A stretch of DNA of 50,874 nucleotides from Nevskiaceae bacterium (GTDB lineage Bacteria > Pseudomonadota > Gammaproteobacteria > Nevskiales > Nevskiaceae), in NCBI GenBank assembly GCA_021731445.1, contig JAKFXK010000065.1:1-50874 (forward strand), given 5' to 3'. Shown in pieces: positions 26,251 through 34,499 of the stretch. Each line of letters starts with the position of its first letter. The first letter of the stretch is position 1. Made by a program: the position numbers and the translations under genes. The notes beneath the pieces were generated by a model. The model was not told where the DNA came from. It did no database searches and saw only the letters and a list, made by a program, of their open reading frames with translations.

Positions 26251-27618
26251 ATGCGCCGCGACGGACACGTCCTCAATACCATCGGCAACACGCCGCTGGT
26301 CGAACTCAAGAATCTCGATACCGGCCCCTGCCGCCTGTTCGTCAAGCTCGAAAACCAGAACCCTACAGGCTCGATCAAGGATCGCATCGGCCTGTCGATG
26401 GTCGAGGCCGCCGAACGTGAAGACAAGATAAAGCCCGGCGGCACGCTGATCGAAGCCACCGCTGGCAACACCGGCTTAGGACTGGCGCTCGTCGCCGCGC
26501 AGAAAGGCTACAAGCTGATTCTCGTCATTCCCGACAAGATGGCGCAGGAAAAAATCCTGCACCTGCGCGCGCTTGGTGCCGATTGCCGCATTACCCGCAG
26601 CGATGTCGGCAAGGGCCATCCGGAGTATTACCAGGACATCGCCGAACGCCTTGCCAGCGAGACGCCGAACAGTTTTTACGTCAACCAGTTCGCCAACCCG
26701 GCCAACCCCTTTGCACACGAGGCGACGACCGGCCCCGAGATCTGGGCGCAATGCGAACACATGCTCGATGCGGTCGTCGTCGGTGTCGGCAGCGGCGGCA
26801 CACTGACGGGCCTGGGCCGCTACTTCGAGCGGGTCGCACCCCAGGTGCAGATGGTGCTGGCCGACCCCAAGGGTTCGATCCTCGAACCACTGATCGAACG
26901 CGACGAAGTGGTGGTGCCCGGCAGCTGGCTCGTGGAAGGGATCGGCGAGGATTTCATCCCGCCCAACTGCGAGCTTCGCCATGCGAAAAAAGCTTACGCG
27001 ATCAGCGATGCCGAGAGTTTTTTCACGGCGCGCGAGGTGCTCTCGAAAGAGGGCATCCTGGGCGGCTCATCGACCGGCACTCTGGTCGCCGCAGCGCTGC
27101 GCTACTGCCGCGAGCAGACGGCACCGAAACGCGTCGTCACCTTCATCTGCGACAGCGGCAACAAGTATCTGAGCAAGATGTACAACGATTTCTGGATGTT
27201 CGAGCAGGGCCTGCTCGACCGCCCCAAGCAGGGCAACCTGGTCGACCTCATCGTGCGCCGCTACCAGGAGGGCAGCGTGGCCACCCTTGCGCCGCAGGAG
27301 ACACTGCTGCAAGCCTATCGGCGCATGAAGTTGTTCGACGTCAGCCAGCTGCCGGTGATGGAGGGCGAGCGCGTGGTGGGCATATTGGACGAGAGCGATG
27401 TGCTGCTCAGCGTGCAGGCTGATCCCTCGCGTTTCGCGCAGCCGGTATCGAGCGCGATGTGCGCCAGCGTTGTCACCATCGCCCCGGATGCACCGATCAG
27501 CGAGCTGCTGCCGATCTTCGCCAAGGATCTCGTCGCAGTGGTGGCCGACCAGGGCCGCTTCGTCGGCCTCATCACCAAGATCGATCTCTTGAACTACCTG
27601 CGCAAGCAGCTCGGCTGA
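26251..27618 (+). CDS. Cystathionine beta-synthase (PLP) with C-terminal CBS-domain pair
   Basis: A 455-residue fold-type II PLP enzyme joining homocysteine and serine (or activated serine) to cystathionine. The PLP lysine is Lys43 in NPTGSIKDRI; the phosphate-binding GSGGTLTG loop and the EATAGNTGLGLA substrate loop are present. Residues about 335-455 form two CBS domains (TLLQAYRRMKLFDVSQLPVM, and APISELLPIFAKDLVAVV), a regulatory module seen in full-length cystathionine beta-synthases. The ATG at 26251 is preferred over a TTG four codons upstream. The gamma-synthase/lyase-type gene 850 bases downstream completes a transsulfuration pair. Confidence 0.93.
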   Translation: MRRDGHVLNTIGNTPLVELKNLDTGPCRLFVKLENQNPTGSIKDRIGLSMVEAAEREDKIKPGGTLIEATAGNTGLGLALVAAQKGYKLILVIPDKMAQEKILHLRALGADCRITRSDVGKGHPEYYQDIAERLASETPNSFYVNQFANPANPFAHEATTGPEIWAQCEHMLDAVVVGVGSGGTLTGLGRYFERVAPQVQMVLADPKGSILEPLIERDEVVVPGSWLVEGIGEDFIPPNCELRHAKKAYAISDAESFFTAREVLSKEGILGGSSTGTLVAAALRYCREQTAPKRVVTFICDSGNKYLSKMYNDFWMFEQGLLDRPKQGNLVDLIVRRYQEGSVATLAPQETLLQAYRRMKLFDVSQLPVMEGERVVGILDESDVLLSVQADPSRFAQPVSSAMCASVVTIAPDAPISELLPIFAKDLVAVVADQGRFVGLITKIDLLNYLRKQLG

Positions 27619-27620
27619 TC

Positions 27621-28466
27621 ATGCCTGCGGGAGCCTTTCACGCCACTGTCGGTGGCATCCTGCTGGCGCTGCTGCCGGGCCTTGCGGCAGCCCAGGGCGT
27701 GACTCCACAGCCACTCTGGGAGTTCGGCCTGGTCAGCGCCGTCGCCATGGTGCCGGACTATCCCGGTGCCGACCGCAACCAGTTGCGCGCCTTGCCACTG
27801 CCCTATGCGATTTACCGTGGTCGCACGTTGCGCGCCGAAGGCGGCGGTGTGCGCGGGCGCTACCGCTTCACGCCCGATACCGAACTCGACCTGAGCTTTG
27901 GCGGCGCCCTGCCCGTAGGCGCGGGCAACCCGGCGCGCAAGGGCATGCCCAATCTCGATCTGTTGCTGGAGATCGGCCCACGCCTGATGCTGACGTTTGC
28001 AAGGCCCAGAACCGATGCGGCGTGGAGCGTGGTGTTGCCCGTGCGCGCCGTGTTCTCTACCGATTTCACCGGCATCGACCTCCGCGGCTTCATCACCACA
28101 CCCGAACTCGCCTATGCCGACCGCCAGCTGGCGGGTAGCGCATGGCGGGCGCGTTTCGCGGCCGGGCCCATGTTTGCGAGCGAGGGACTGAACGACTATT
28201 TCTACGAGGTCGCACCCCGGTTCGCGCTGGCTGATCGGCCGGCTTACAACAGCCGGCGCGGCTATGTCGAATCGCGGGCGACTGCCAACTTCAGCCGCGC
28301 CTTCAGTGAATCCTGGACACTCTTCACCTTTGCCCGTTTAAGCTCGCTGCACGGGGCCAGCAATGAAGACAGTCCGCTGCTGCGCGAAAAAATCAATTGG
28401 GCCGGTGGCCTAGGCCTGGCCTGGACATTCCGCCGCTCGACCGAGACAGCGGCCTCTGAGGAATAG
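27621..28466 (+). CDS. MipA/OmpV-family outer-membrane protein
   Basis: A 281-residue outer-membrane barrel with a signal peptide (residues 1-25, ending LAAAQ). Features of the MipA/OmpV family: early WEFGLVSAVAMVPDYPGADR, the LPYAIYRGRTLRAEGGGVRG strand pair, repeated aromatic beta-strands, and a C-terminal strand ending WTFRRS. MipA acts as a scaffold for murein enzymes in E. coli, but many homologues are simple porin-like barrels. Its ATG lies two bases after the cystathionine beta-synthase stop, so it is embedded in the transsulfuration operon; why is unclear. Confidence 0.88.
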   Translation: MPAGAFHATVGGILLALLPGLAAAQGVTPQPLWEFGLVSAVAMVPDYPGADRNQLRALPLPYAIYRGRTLRAEGGGVRGRYRFTPDTELDLSFGGALPVGAGNPARKGMPNLDLLLEIGPRLMLTFARPRTDAAWSVVLPVRAVFSTDFTGIDLRGFITTPELAYADRQLAGSAWRARFAAGPMFASEGLNDYFYEVAPRFALADRPAYNSRRGYVESRATANFSRAFSESWTLFTFARLSSLHGASNEDSPLLREKINWAGGLGLAWTFRRSTETAASEE

Positions 28467-28470
28467 ACAC

Positions 28471-29637
28471 ATGAGCACTGACAAAGACGCCCACTTCGCC
28501 ACCCGCTGCATCCATGCAGGCCAGGCACCCGACCCCACCACTGGCGCCATCATGCCGCCGGTGTCGCTCTCCTCCACCTATGTGCAGGAGTCACCGGGGG
28601 TACACAGAGGCTACGAGTACTCGCGCAGCCACAACCCGACGCGCTATGCCTACGAGCGTTGCGTGGCTGATCTCGAAGGCGGGACGAAGGGCTTTGCGTT
28701 TGCTTCCGGCCTGGCTGCCACCGCAACGCTGCTCGACACACTGGAGCCGGGCGCGCACGTCATCGCCAGCGATGATCTGTATGGCGGCAGCTATCGCCTG
28801 TTCGCCCGCGTGCGGGCGCAATCGGCGGGCCTCAAGTTCAGCTTTGTCGATCTGCGCGAGCCGAAGAATGTCGAGGCTGCGATCACCCCGCAGACCAGAT
28901 TGATCTGGATTGAAACGCCCACCAATCCGATGCTCAAGCTGGCTGACCTCTCCGCCATCGGCGCGATTGCGCGCAAGCACGGCATTCCCGCCTGGGCTGA
29001 CAACACCTTCGCTACGCCTTACCTGCAACGCCCGCTGGAACATGGCTTTGCGGGCGTGATGCATTCGGCCACCAAGTACATCAGCGGCCATTCGGATGTC
29101 GTCAACGGCCTGCTCATTACCGGCGGTGACGAGGCACTGACGGGACGCATCACTTTCCTGCAGAACGCCATCGGCTCGGTGCTGGGGCCGTTCGACAGCT
29201 ACCTCGCCCTGCGTGGCGTGAAGACGCTGGCGCTGCGCATGCAAAGACATTGCGAGAATGCATTCGAGCTGGCGCAGTGGCTCGAAGCGCATCCCAGGAT
29301 CGCGCGCGTCCACTACCCCGGCCTCGTCTCGCACCCGCAGCATGCGCTGGCAAAACAGCAAATGAAGAAGGGTTTCGGCGGCATGATCTCCATCGAGCTG
29401 AAAGGCGATCTCGATGACTCGCGCCGCTTTCTCGAGCGCACGCAACTGTTCGCGCTGGCCGAATCACTCGGCGGCGTCGAGAGCCTGATCGAACACCCCG
29501 CGATCATGACCCATGCCAGCGTGCCGGCAGAGCAGCGTGCGGCACTCGGCATCAGCGACACGCTGTGCCGGCTCTCGGTGGGCGTGGAGGATGTGGGCGA
29601 CTTGCAGCGCGATCTCGCCCAAGCACTCACAGGCTAA
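28471..29637 (+). CDS. Cystathionine gamma-synthase/gamma-lyase-type PLP enzyme
   Basis: A 388-residue Cys/Met-metabolism PLP enzyme. The PLP-binding lysine is Lys202 in SATKYISGHSDV; RYEYSRSHNPTR-type and ASGLAATATLL cofactor-loop segments and ETPTNPMLK are present. Next to a cystathionine beta-synthase, cystathionine gamma-lyase activity (reverse transsulfuration, making cysteine) is the more likely reading, but gamma-synthase activity cannot be excluded from sequence. It starts four bases after the OmpV-like gene and its stop overlaps the converging pentaheme cytochrome gene by four bases. Confidence 0.92.
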   Translation: MSTDKDAHFATRCIHAGQAPDPTTGAIMPPVSLSSTYVQESPGVHRGYEYSRSHNPTRYAYERCVADLEGGTKGFAFASGLAATATLLDTLEPGAHVIASDDLYGGSYRLFARVRAQSAGLKFSFVDLREPKNVEAAITPQTRLIWIETPTNPMLKLADLSAIGAIARKHGIPAWADNTFATPYLQRPLEHGFAGVMHSATKYISGHSDVVNGLLITGGDEALTGRITFLQNAIGSVLGPFDSYLALRGVKTLALRMQRHCENAFELAQWLEAHPRIARVHYPGLVSHPQHALAKQQMKKGFGGMISIELKGDLDDSRRFLERTQLFALAESLGGVESLIEHPAIMTHASVPAEQRAALGISDTLCRLSVGVEDVGDLQRDLAQALTG

Positions 29638-30938
29638 GGCAGCGCCCGCGCCACGGCATCCAGTGCCTTGGCGTGGGCCTTGGGCTCGAACTGATCCACG
29701 GAGCGCACGGCCTTGTAGTACGACTCGATGGCGCGGCTGGCCGAAGCAGGCAGCGCCGCACCTTGCAGCCGCAGTGCATCAGCGATCACGGTCAGTGCCA
29801 TCGCCCGCTGCTCGCCGGTGAGCGGCGCTTGCTGGTGGCTGGTATCGTGCGCCAGCGCCTTCAGCAGGACACGCAACTGCGCGGTGCTGGGCGTGGTCCC
29901 GGCGAGCAGCGGACTGAGGCGCGTGCGCAGCGTTGCGAGCTGCTGCCGGGCGGCGCTGCGGACGGCTTCGACACCCTCGCCCTGCGCGGCATGCAGCTTT
30001 CGCTGGCCTTCACGCCAGCTCGCCGCCTCGGCCGGTGCCAGGGCACCGAGCCAGAGTGCGATCAGGTGTTGCGGCGCATCGGCGAAGGGGATCGCACCCG
30101 GCTCGGCACCCGGCATGCGCTCTGGTTTCCAGCGTCCGGCATCCATGCGGTGATGGCAGGCAGCGCAGTCGAACTGCATCCACTCCGGCATCAGGCCGTT
30201 CATCAATCGCCCGTCCGTCAGGGCTTGCAGATGCAGCTCGGCCGCCTTGGCCTGCCCGGCGATCCAGTCGCGTGCCGGCTCATACGCCGCCTTGCGCTCA
30301 GCATAGTCGGCGTCGCGGCGGTGGTGCAGGGTTTGAATTGACGTGAAGGTATCCAGCTCGAACACCAGACGCGGATGCCCAGCCGCCATCATCGTATGAG
30401 TGATGCGGTGCTGCGCATCCCCCTGGTGACAGCTCAGGCAGAGTGCGGCTCGGGTCTCGCGCTGCCAGGTGGGCGTCATGCCCAGCGACACTTTTTCTTC
30501 GAGCGTGATGCCGGGTCGCGTATGTTCGGACAACCAGCGTTCGGCCCCACCGTGGCAGGCCTCGCAGGAAATGCCGTCGCTGGGGTGGGACTGCGGCCCG
30601 CGCAAGGCGGGGCGGACCACCTCGCTGTGGCAGGCAAGGCAGGCTGGAGCCGTCGCCGCGTCGATGCCCAGCACGGCACCCATCTTGCGGCTGGCCGCGC
30701 CATACAGGGTGCGATGCGCCTTGGCGTGGGGGTCCTGCCGTTGCCAGATGAAGTACTCGTCCTGCCGAATCGGATGTTCGCCCAAGGGTCGTGTCGCACC
30801 GTGGCAGAGGCTGCTGGCGCAGCTGGCAACGCCTTCGTGGTGGTCTTCGGCAAGGCTACTGGCCGGAGTCGCACACAGCAGCAAGCCTGCGCAAAGGCTG
30901 GACAGGGCGTGTCTGAAACGAAATTTCGAAGCTTTCAC
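29634..30938 (-). CDS. Exported pentaheme cytochrome c
   Basis: A 434-residue periplasmic multiheme cytochrome with a signal peptide (about residues 1-30). Heme-attachment motifs, numbered from the TTG one codon upstream, are one CX4CH (CASSLCH, 41-47) and four CXXCH: CLACH (101), CEACH (126), CLSCH (168) and CAACH (259). This resembles cytochrome c554-type families. The C-terminal 160 residues are alpha-helical and heme-free. Start is GTG 30938 (TTG 30941 equally possible) behind GGGGTG. The gene is divergent from the nine-gene operon starting at 31104, which suggests joint control and a role as a periplasmic electron shuttle of that system. Confidence 0.88.
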   Translation of the reverse strand: MKASKFRFRHALSSLCAGLLLCATPASSLAEDHHEGVASCASSLCHGATRPLGEHPIRQDEYFIWQRQDPHAKAHRTLYGAASRKMGAVLGIDAATAPACLACHSEVVRPALRGPQSHPSDGISCEACHGGAERWLSEHTRPGITLEEKVSLGMTPTWQRETRAALCLSCHQGDAQHRITHTMMAAGHPRLVFELDTFTSIQTLHHRRDADYAERKAAYEPARDWIAGQAKAAELHLQALTDGRLMNGLMPEWMQFDCAACHHRMDAGRWKPERMPGAEPGAIPFADAPQHLIALWLGALAPAEAASWREGQRKLHAAQGEGVEAVRSAARQQLATLRTRLSPLLAGTTPSTAQLRVLLKALAHDTSHQQAPLTGEQRAMALTVIADALRLQGAALPASASRAIESYYKAVRSVDQFEPKAHAKALDAVARALP

Positions 30939-30970
30939 CAATCACCCCGCGCTGTCCGTAATAAAAAAGT

Positions 30971-31037
30971 TTGCATCCGGGTTGCCCTGAGCGTCTGCTG
31001 AACATAGTCTTGCGCTATTGCAGGATGCAAGTCGCAA
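30971..31037. promoter_or_regulatory. Nested dyads in the divergent control region of the cytochrome cluster
   Basis: Within the 165-base gap between divergent genes, TTGCA-GGA-TGCAA (31018-31030) is a perfect dyad, flanked by TTGCG (31010-31014) and CGCAA (31033-31037), which also pair with each other. A further TTGCATCC at 30971-30978 is the reverse complement of GGATGCAA at 31023-31030. The repeated TTGCA half-sites look like an operator for a dimeric regulator of both transcription units, but no -10/-35 pair is obvious. Confidence 0.4.
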
Positions 31038-31103
31038 CGCGTGATCTAAAGAGCGACCGGGAGCGGACATGCAGCCAATGGAACCAGCCAGCGGAGTGCG
31101 CCA

Positions 31104-33509
31104 GTGAGTGGTCAGTACTCGATTGCCATCGTCGGCTCTGGCCCTGCGGGGCTTGCTGCGGCAGCGCGCGCGGCAGAACTGGGCATCGCCCATGTGCTGC
31201 TGGAATCCGAGGCCCATCTCTCGCACACCATCCATCGCTACCAGAAAGGCAAGCATGTGATGGCCGAGCCGGGCGCACTGCCGCTGCGCGCTTCGGTACC
31301 GTTTGCAGCGGGTCAGCGCGAGGCCATCCTCAAGGTCTGGGACGAGGGCGCCAGAAAACTCAAGGTGAACGTGCGTCACCAAGCCGAGGTGAGTGCGATC
31401 AGCGGTGCGCGCGGTGCCTTCGTGCTGAAACTCGCCAGCGGCGAGACGGTGCAGGCCGAACATGTGGTGCTCGCCATCGGCCTGCAGGGCAATCCGCGCA
31501 AGCTGGGTTGCGAGGGCGAGGACTGCGGGCTGGTGCAGTACCAGCTCGACGACCCGGGCGAGTACCAGAAGGAAACCATCGTCGTCGTCGGTGCCGGTGA
31601 TGCCGCCATCGAGAACGTGCTGGCGCTCAGCACCAACAACCAAGTCACCATCGTCAACCGCCGCGACGACTTCGACCGTGCCCGCGAGGGCAACCGCGAG
31701 GCGATCCTCAAGGCCATCGAGCAGGGTCGCGTGCGGGTGGTCTACAACGCAGGCGTTTCGGGCGTGGCGATGAGTGCCGCAACACGTGGCGTCATCACCC
31801 TGGCGACGCCGCAGGGTGCCGCACCCATCGACTGCAACCGCATCATCGCGCGGCTCGGCGCCACGCCGCCGCGCGCTTTCGTGGAGTCCTGCGGCATTGT
31901 CTTCCCCAGCAAGGATCCCAATGCCGTGCCGGCGGTCAGCGACCGCTACGAGAGCAATGTCACCGGGCTGTATGTGATCGGCGCGCTGGCAGGCTTCCCG
32001 CTGATCAAGCAGGCGATGAACCAGGGCTGGGAGGTGGTGGAGTTCATCGCCGGGCGCAACCCGGAACCTGCCGATGCGCCGCTGCTGGCGAAGAAGTTCG
32101 CCAGCCTGCCAGGCTTCACCACCGTGCCTGCCGCCATCGCCCGCATCCAGCAAGAGGTGCCGGTGCTCAGCCCGCTGACGCCCTTGCAGTTGCGTGAGTT
32201 TCTGCTCGACTCCGAGCTGCGCACGCCTGCCTCCGGCAAGGTGATTTTTAGCCGCAACGACTACAGCGACAGCTTCTATTCCATCCTCGAAGGCAGCGTC
32301 TTCATCGCAGTGAACCCGGACGATGTCTCGGAGCTGATCCCGCTCGGCGCGGGCCAGTTCTTCGGCGAGATGAGCCTTATCTCCGGCCGCCGCCGCAGCG
32401 CCACCGTGCTGGCCGGCGAGGGCTGTGTGCTGATCGAGACGCCGCGCCGCTCGATGAACAAGCTGATCGCCAGTGTCGCCGCCGTGAAGCGCGTGCTGGA
32501 CGAGACCTTCCTGACCCGCGCCATCCAGTCGAAGATCGCACCCGGCCTCACCGCCGAAGAGCTGCAGGGCGTGGTCGCCAAGGCGACCGTCGAGCGCTTC
32601 AAGGCCGGCGAGACCCTGTTCAACGCCGGCGATGTGGGCGATGGCCTGCATTTGATCCGCAAGGGTTCGGTGACGGTGGCACAAATGGTCGCCGACAAGG
32701 AAACCGTGCTCGCCTACGTGCCCGCCGGCCAGTACGTGGGCGAGATGGCGCTGCTTACGGGAGCAACGCGCAGCGCCACGGTGCGGGCGGCGGTGGCGAC
32801 CGAAACCATCAAGCTGGAAACCGAGAGTTTCCGCAGCCTGCTGGCGCAGCATCCCAGCCTGCGCGAACAGCTGGGGACGACCTTCAAGGCGCGCGCTGCG
32901 GCCAATGCCAACACGCCACTGGGCGGTGGGCAGCAGCAGGGCATCGTGCAGTTCCTCATGCAGCAGGGCCTGGGCGAGGCCACCGACGCGCTCTTGATCG
33001 ACGAGACCCTGTGCGTCGGCTGCGACCACTGCGAAAAAGCCTGCGCCGACACCCACGGCGGCATCTCCCGGCTCGACCGCGAGGCGGGCGCCAGCTTCGC
33101 GGAGCTGCATGTACCGACCAGCTGCCGCCACTGCGAGCATCCGCACTGCATGAAGGACTGCCCGCCGGATGCGATCCGCCGCGCGCCCAATGGCGAGGTG
33201 TTCATCACCGACGCCTGCATCGGCTGCGGCAACTGCGAAAAGAACTGCCCGTATGGCGTCATCCAGATGGGCAGCACCAGCGACAAGCAGCCCAGCCTGA
33301 TGAGCTGGCTGCTGTTCGGCGGCACCGAGCCAGGCACCCGCCCGCAAAAGGCCGACAAGCCCAAGACCAGTAGCCCGAAAGTGGCGGTGAAGTGCGACAT
33401 GTGCAAGGACTTGTCGGGCGGCCCCGCCTGCGTGCGCGCCTGCCCCACGGGTGCGGCCATCCGGGTGTCGCCAGAGCAATTCATCCAGCTCACCCAGAGC
33501 AGCGGCTAG
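31104..33509 (+). CDS. FAD/NAD(P) oxidoreductase - two cNMP-binding domains - four-cluster ferredoxin fusion
   Basis: An 801-residue cytoplasmic-looking protein. Residues 5-320 are a thioredoxin-reductase-like flavoprotein with GSGPAGLAAAA (11) for FAD and VVGAGDAAIE (161) for NAD(P), but no CXXC redox pair. Two cyclic-nucleotide-binding domains follow (about 355-465 and 480-590); both phosphate-binding cassettes keep the Glu and Arg (FGEMSLISGRRRSATV at 420, VGEMALLTGATRSATV at 545). The C-terminal 170 residues hold 16 cysteines (637, 640, 643, 647; 674, 677, 682, 686; 705, 708, 711, 715; 764, 767, 776, 780), enough for four [4Fe-4S] clusters as in DmsB/NrfC-type subunits. GTG start with GGAG seven bases upstream. 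First gene of the electron-transfer operon; probably moves electrons between NAD(P)H and the membrane under second-messenger control. Confidence 0.88.
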   Translation: MSGQYSIAIVGSGPAGLAAAARAAELGIAHVLLESEAHLSHTIHRYQKGKHVMAEPGALPLRASVPFAAGQREAILKVWDEGARKLKVNVRHQAEVSAISGARGAFVLKLASGETVQAEHVVLAIGLQGNPRKLGCEGEDCGLVQYQLDDPGEYQKETIVVVGAGDAAIENVLALSTNNQVTIVNRRDDFDRAREGNREAILKAIEQGRVRVVYNAGVSGVAMSAATRGVITLATPQGAAPIDCNRIIARLGATPPRAFVESCGIVFPSKDPNAVPAVSDRYESNVTGLYVIGALAGFPLIKQAMNQGWEVVEFIAGRNPEPADAPLLAKKFASLPGFTTVPAAIARIQQEVPVLSPLTPLQLREFLLDSELRTPASGKVIFSRNDYSDSFYSILEGSVFIAVNPDDVSELIPLGAGQFFGEMSLISGRRRSATVLAGEGCVLIETPRRSMNKLIASVAAVKRVLDETFLTRAIQSKIAPGLTAEELQGVVAKATVERFKAGETLFNAGDVGDGLHLIRKGSVTVAQMVADKETVLAYVPAGQYVGEMALLTGATRSATVRAAVATETIKLETESFRSLLAQHPSLREQLGTTFKARAAANANTPLGGGQQQGIVQFLMQQGLGEATDALLIDETLCVGCDHCEKACADTHGGISRLDREAGASFAELHVPTSCRHCEHPHCMKDCPPDAIRRAPNGEVFITDACIGCGNCEKNCPYGVIQMGSTSDKQPSLMSWLLFGGTEPGTRPQKADKPKTSSPKVAVKCDMCKDLSGGPACVRACPTGAAIRVSPEQFIQLTQSSG

Positions 33510-33520
33510 CGCGAAGCACC

Positions 33521-34492
33521 ATGAGCCAGCCCAAAGCCAGCCGATCAACAAAAACCGAACGCGACAGCGTCCACACCGGCTTCCTGCGCCATCGCGGTCT
33601 TTTGTGGGCCAAGATCGTCCTGCTGCTGTGCGCGCTTGCCATCGCGGGCTATGTCTGGCACACGCCGCTCGATGCGCCCAATGGCGGCACCTGGCTGGGC
33701 TACACGCTGGGCGGCGTCTCGGCCGCATTGGTGCTGTGGCTGACCCTGCTCGGCGTGCGCAAGCGGCGCTATCGCTCCAGCCTCGGTACGGTCAAGGGCT
33801 GGACCTCCGCGCATGTCTATCTCGGCCTGTCGCTGATCGTTATCGCCACTCTGCATTCAGGTTTCCAGTTCGGCCTCAACATCCACACGCTCGGCTATGT
33901 GCTGATGCTGCTGGTGATCGCCTCCGGTCTCTATGGTCTTGTCGTCTACTCGCGGCTGCCGCAGGAGATCGCGCAAGTACGTGCGGGCTCCACGCGTGAG
34001 GCCTGGATCGAAGAGCTGCTTGATCTCAGCGACCAAGCCCTGAAACTGGCCGAGCCGCTGGGCGAGGATCTGCACCGCAAGGTGGTGCGCTCCCTTGACA
34101 AGGCCTCCATCGGCGGCGGGCTGCGCCGCCAGCTCTACGGCCAGCCCGAGTCGCGTCGCAGTGCGGAGGATTTCCGTCAGAGCATCGAGCAGCGCATCGA
34201 GTTTCTGCGCAATAAAATCAACAGGCCCTTCGATGCCAGTGTCACCCGCCAGAACACCGTGATGTTCATGGCCAACCAGCTGGGCGGAGCGGGTAAAAGC
34301 GATGAGGAATTGCAGCGTGTCCAGCAATTGCTCGACGTGATGGGGCGGCGCAAGGCACTGGTGGCGCGCATCAACCGCGACATCGCCCTGCACGCGCGCT
34401 TGCAGGTGTGGCTGCTGGTGCATGTGCCGCTGACTTTTGCGCTGATCGCGGCCCTCATCGCGCATGTCGTGTCCGTCTTCTTTTACTGGTAG
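33521..34492 (+). CDS. Inner-membrane protein, candidate di-heme cytochrome b
   Basis: A 323-residue protein with five predicted membrane helices (about 28-48, 58-79, 95-117, 122-144 and 292-320) and a 145-residue helical loop between the fourth and fifth. Helix 3 has His98 and His112, helix 5 has His301 and His315; both pairs are 14 apart, the spacing by which bc-type cytochromes b and NOX/ferric-reductase proteins hold two stacked b hemes across the membrane. His122 is an extra. I do not recognise the family by name. Placed between the ferredoxin-oxidoreductase and the membrane-anchored decaheme gene, it would pass electrons across the membrane or to/from quinone. The ATG follows the previous stop by 11 bases. 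Confidence 0.75.
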   Translation: MSQPKASRSTKTERDSVHTGFLRHRGLLWAKIVLLLCALAIAGYVWHTPLDAPNGGTWLGYTLGGVSAALVLWLTLLGVRKRRYRSSLGTVKGWTSAHVYLGLSLIVIATLHSGFQFGLNIHTLGYVLMLLVIASGLYGLVVYSRLPQEIAQVRAGSTREAWIEELLDLSDQALKLAEPLGEDLHRKVVRSLDKASIGGGLRRQLYGQPESRRSAEDFRQSIEQRIEFLRNKINRPFDASVTRQNTVMFMANQLGGAGKSDEELQRVQQLLDVMGRRKALVARINRDIALHARLQVWLLVHVPLTFALIAALIAHVVSVFFYW

Positions 34493-34499
34493 GCGCGCC

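Noticed and set aside
30942..33728. A 928-codon minus-strand open frame opposite the FAD/cNMP/FeS gene.
   Set aside because: Composition is His/Arg/Gly/Ala-rich with no domain signal; it is the GC-rich antisense shadow of a clearly coding frame.
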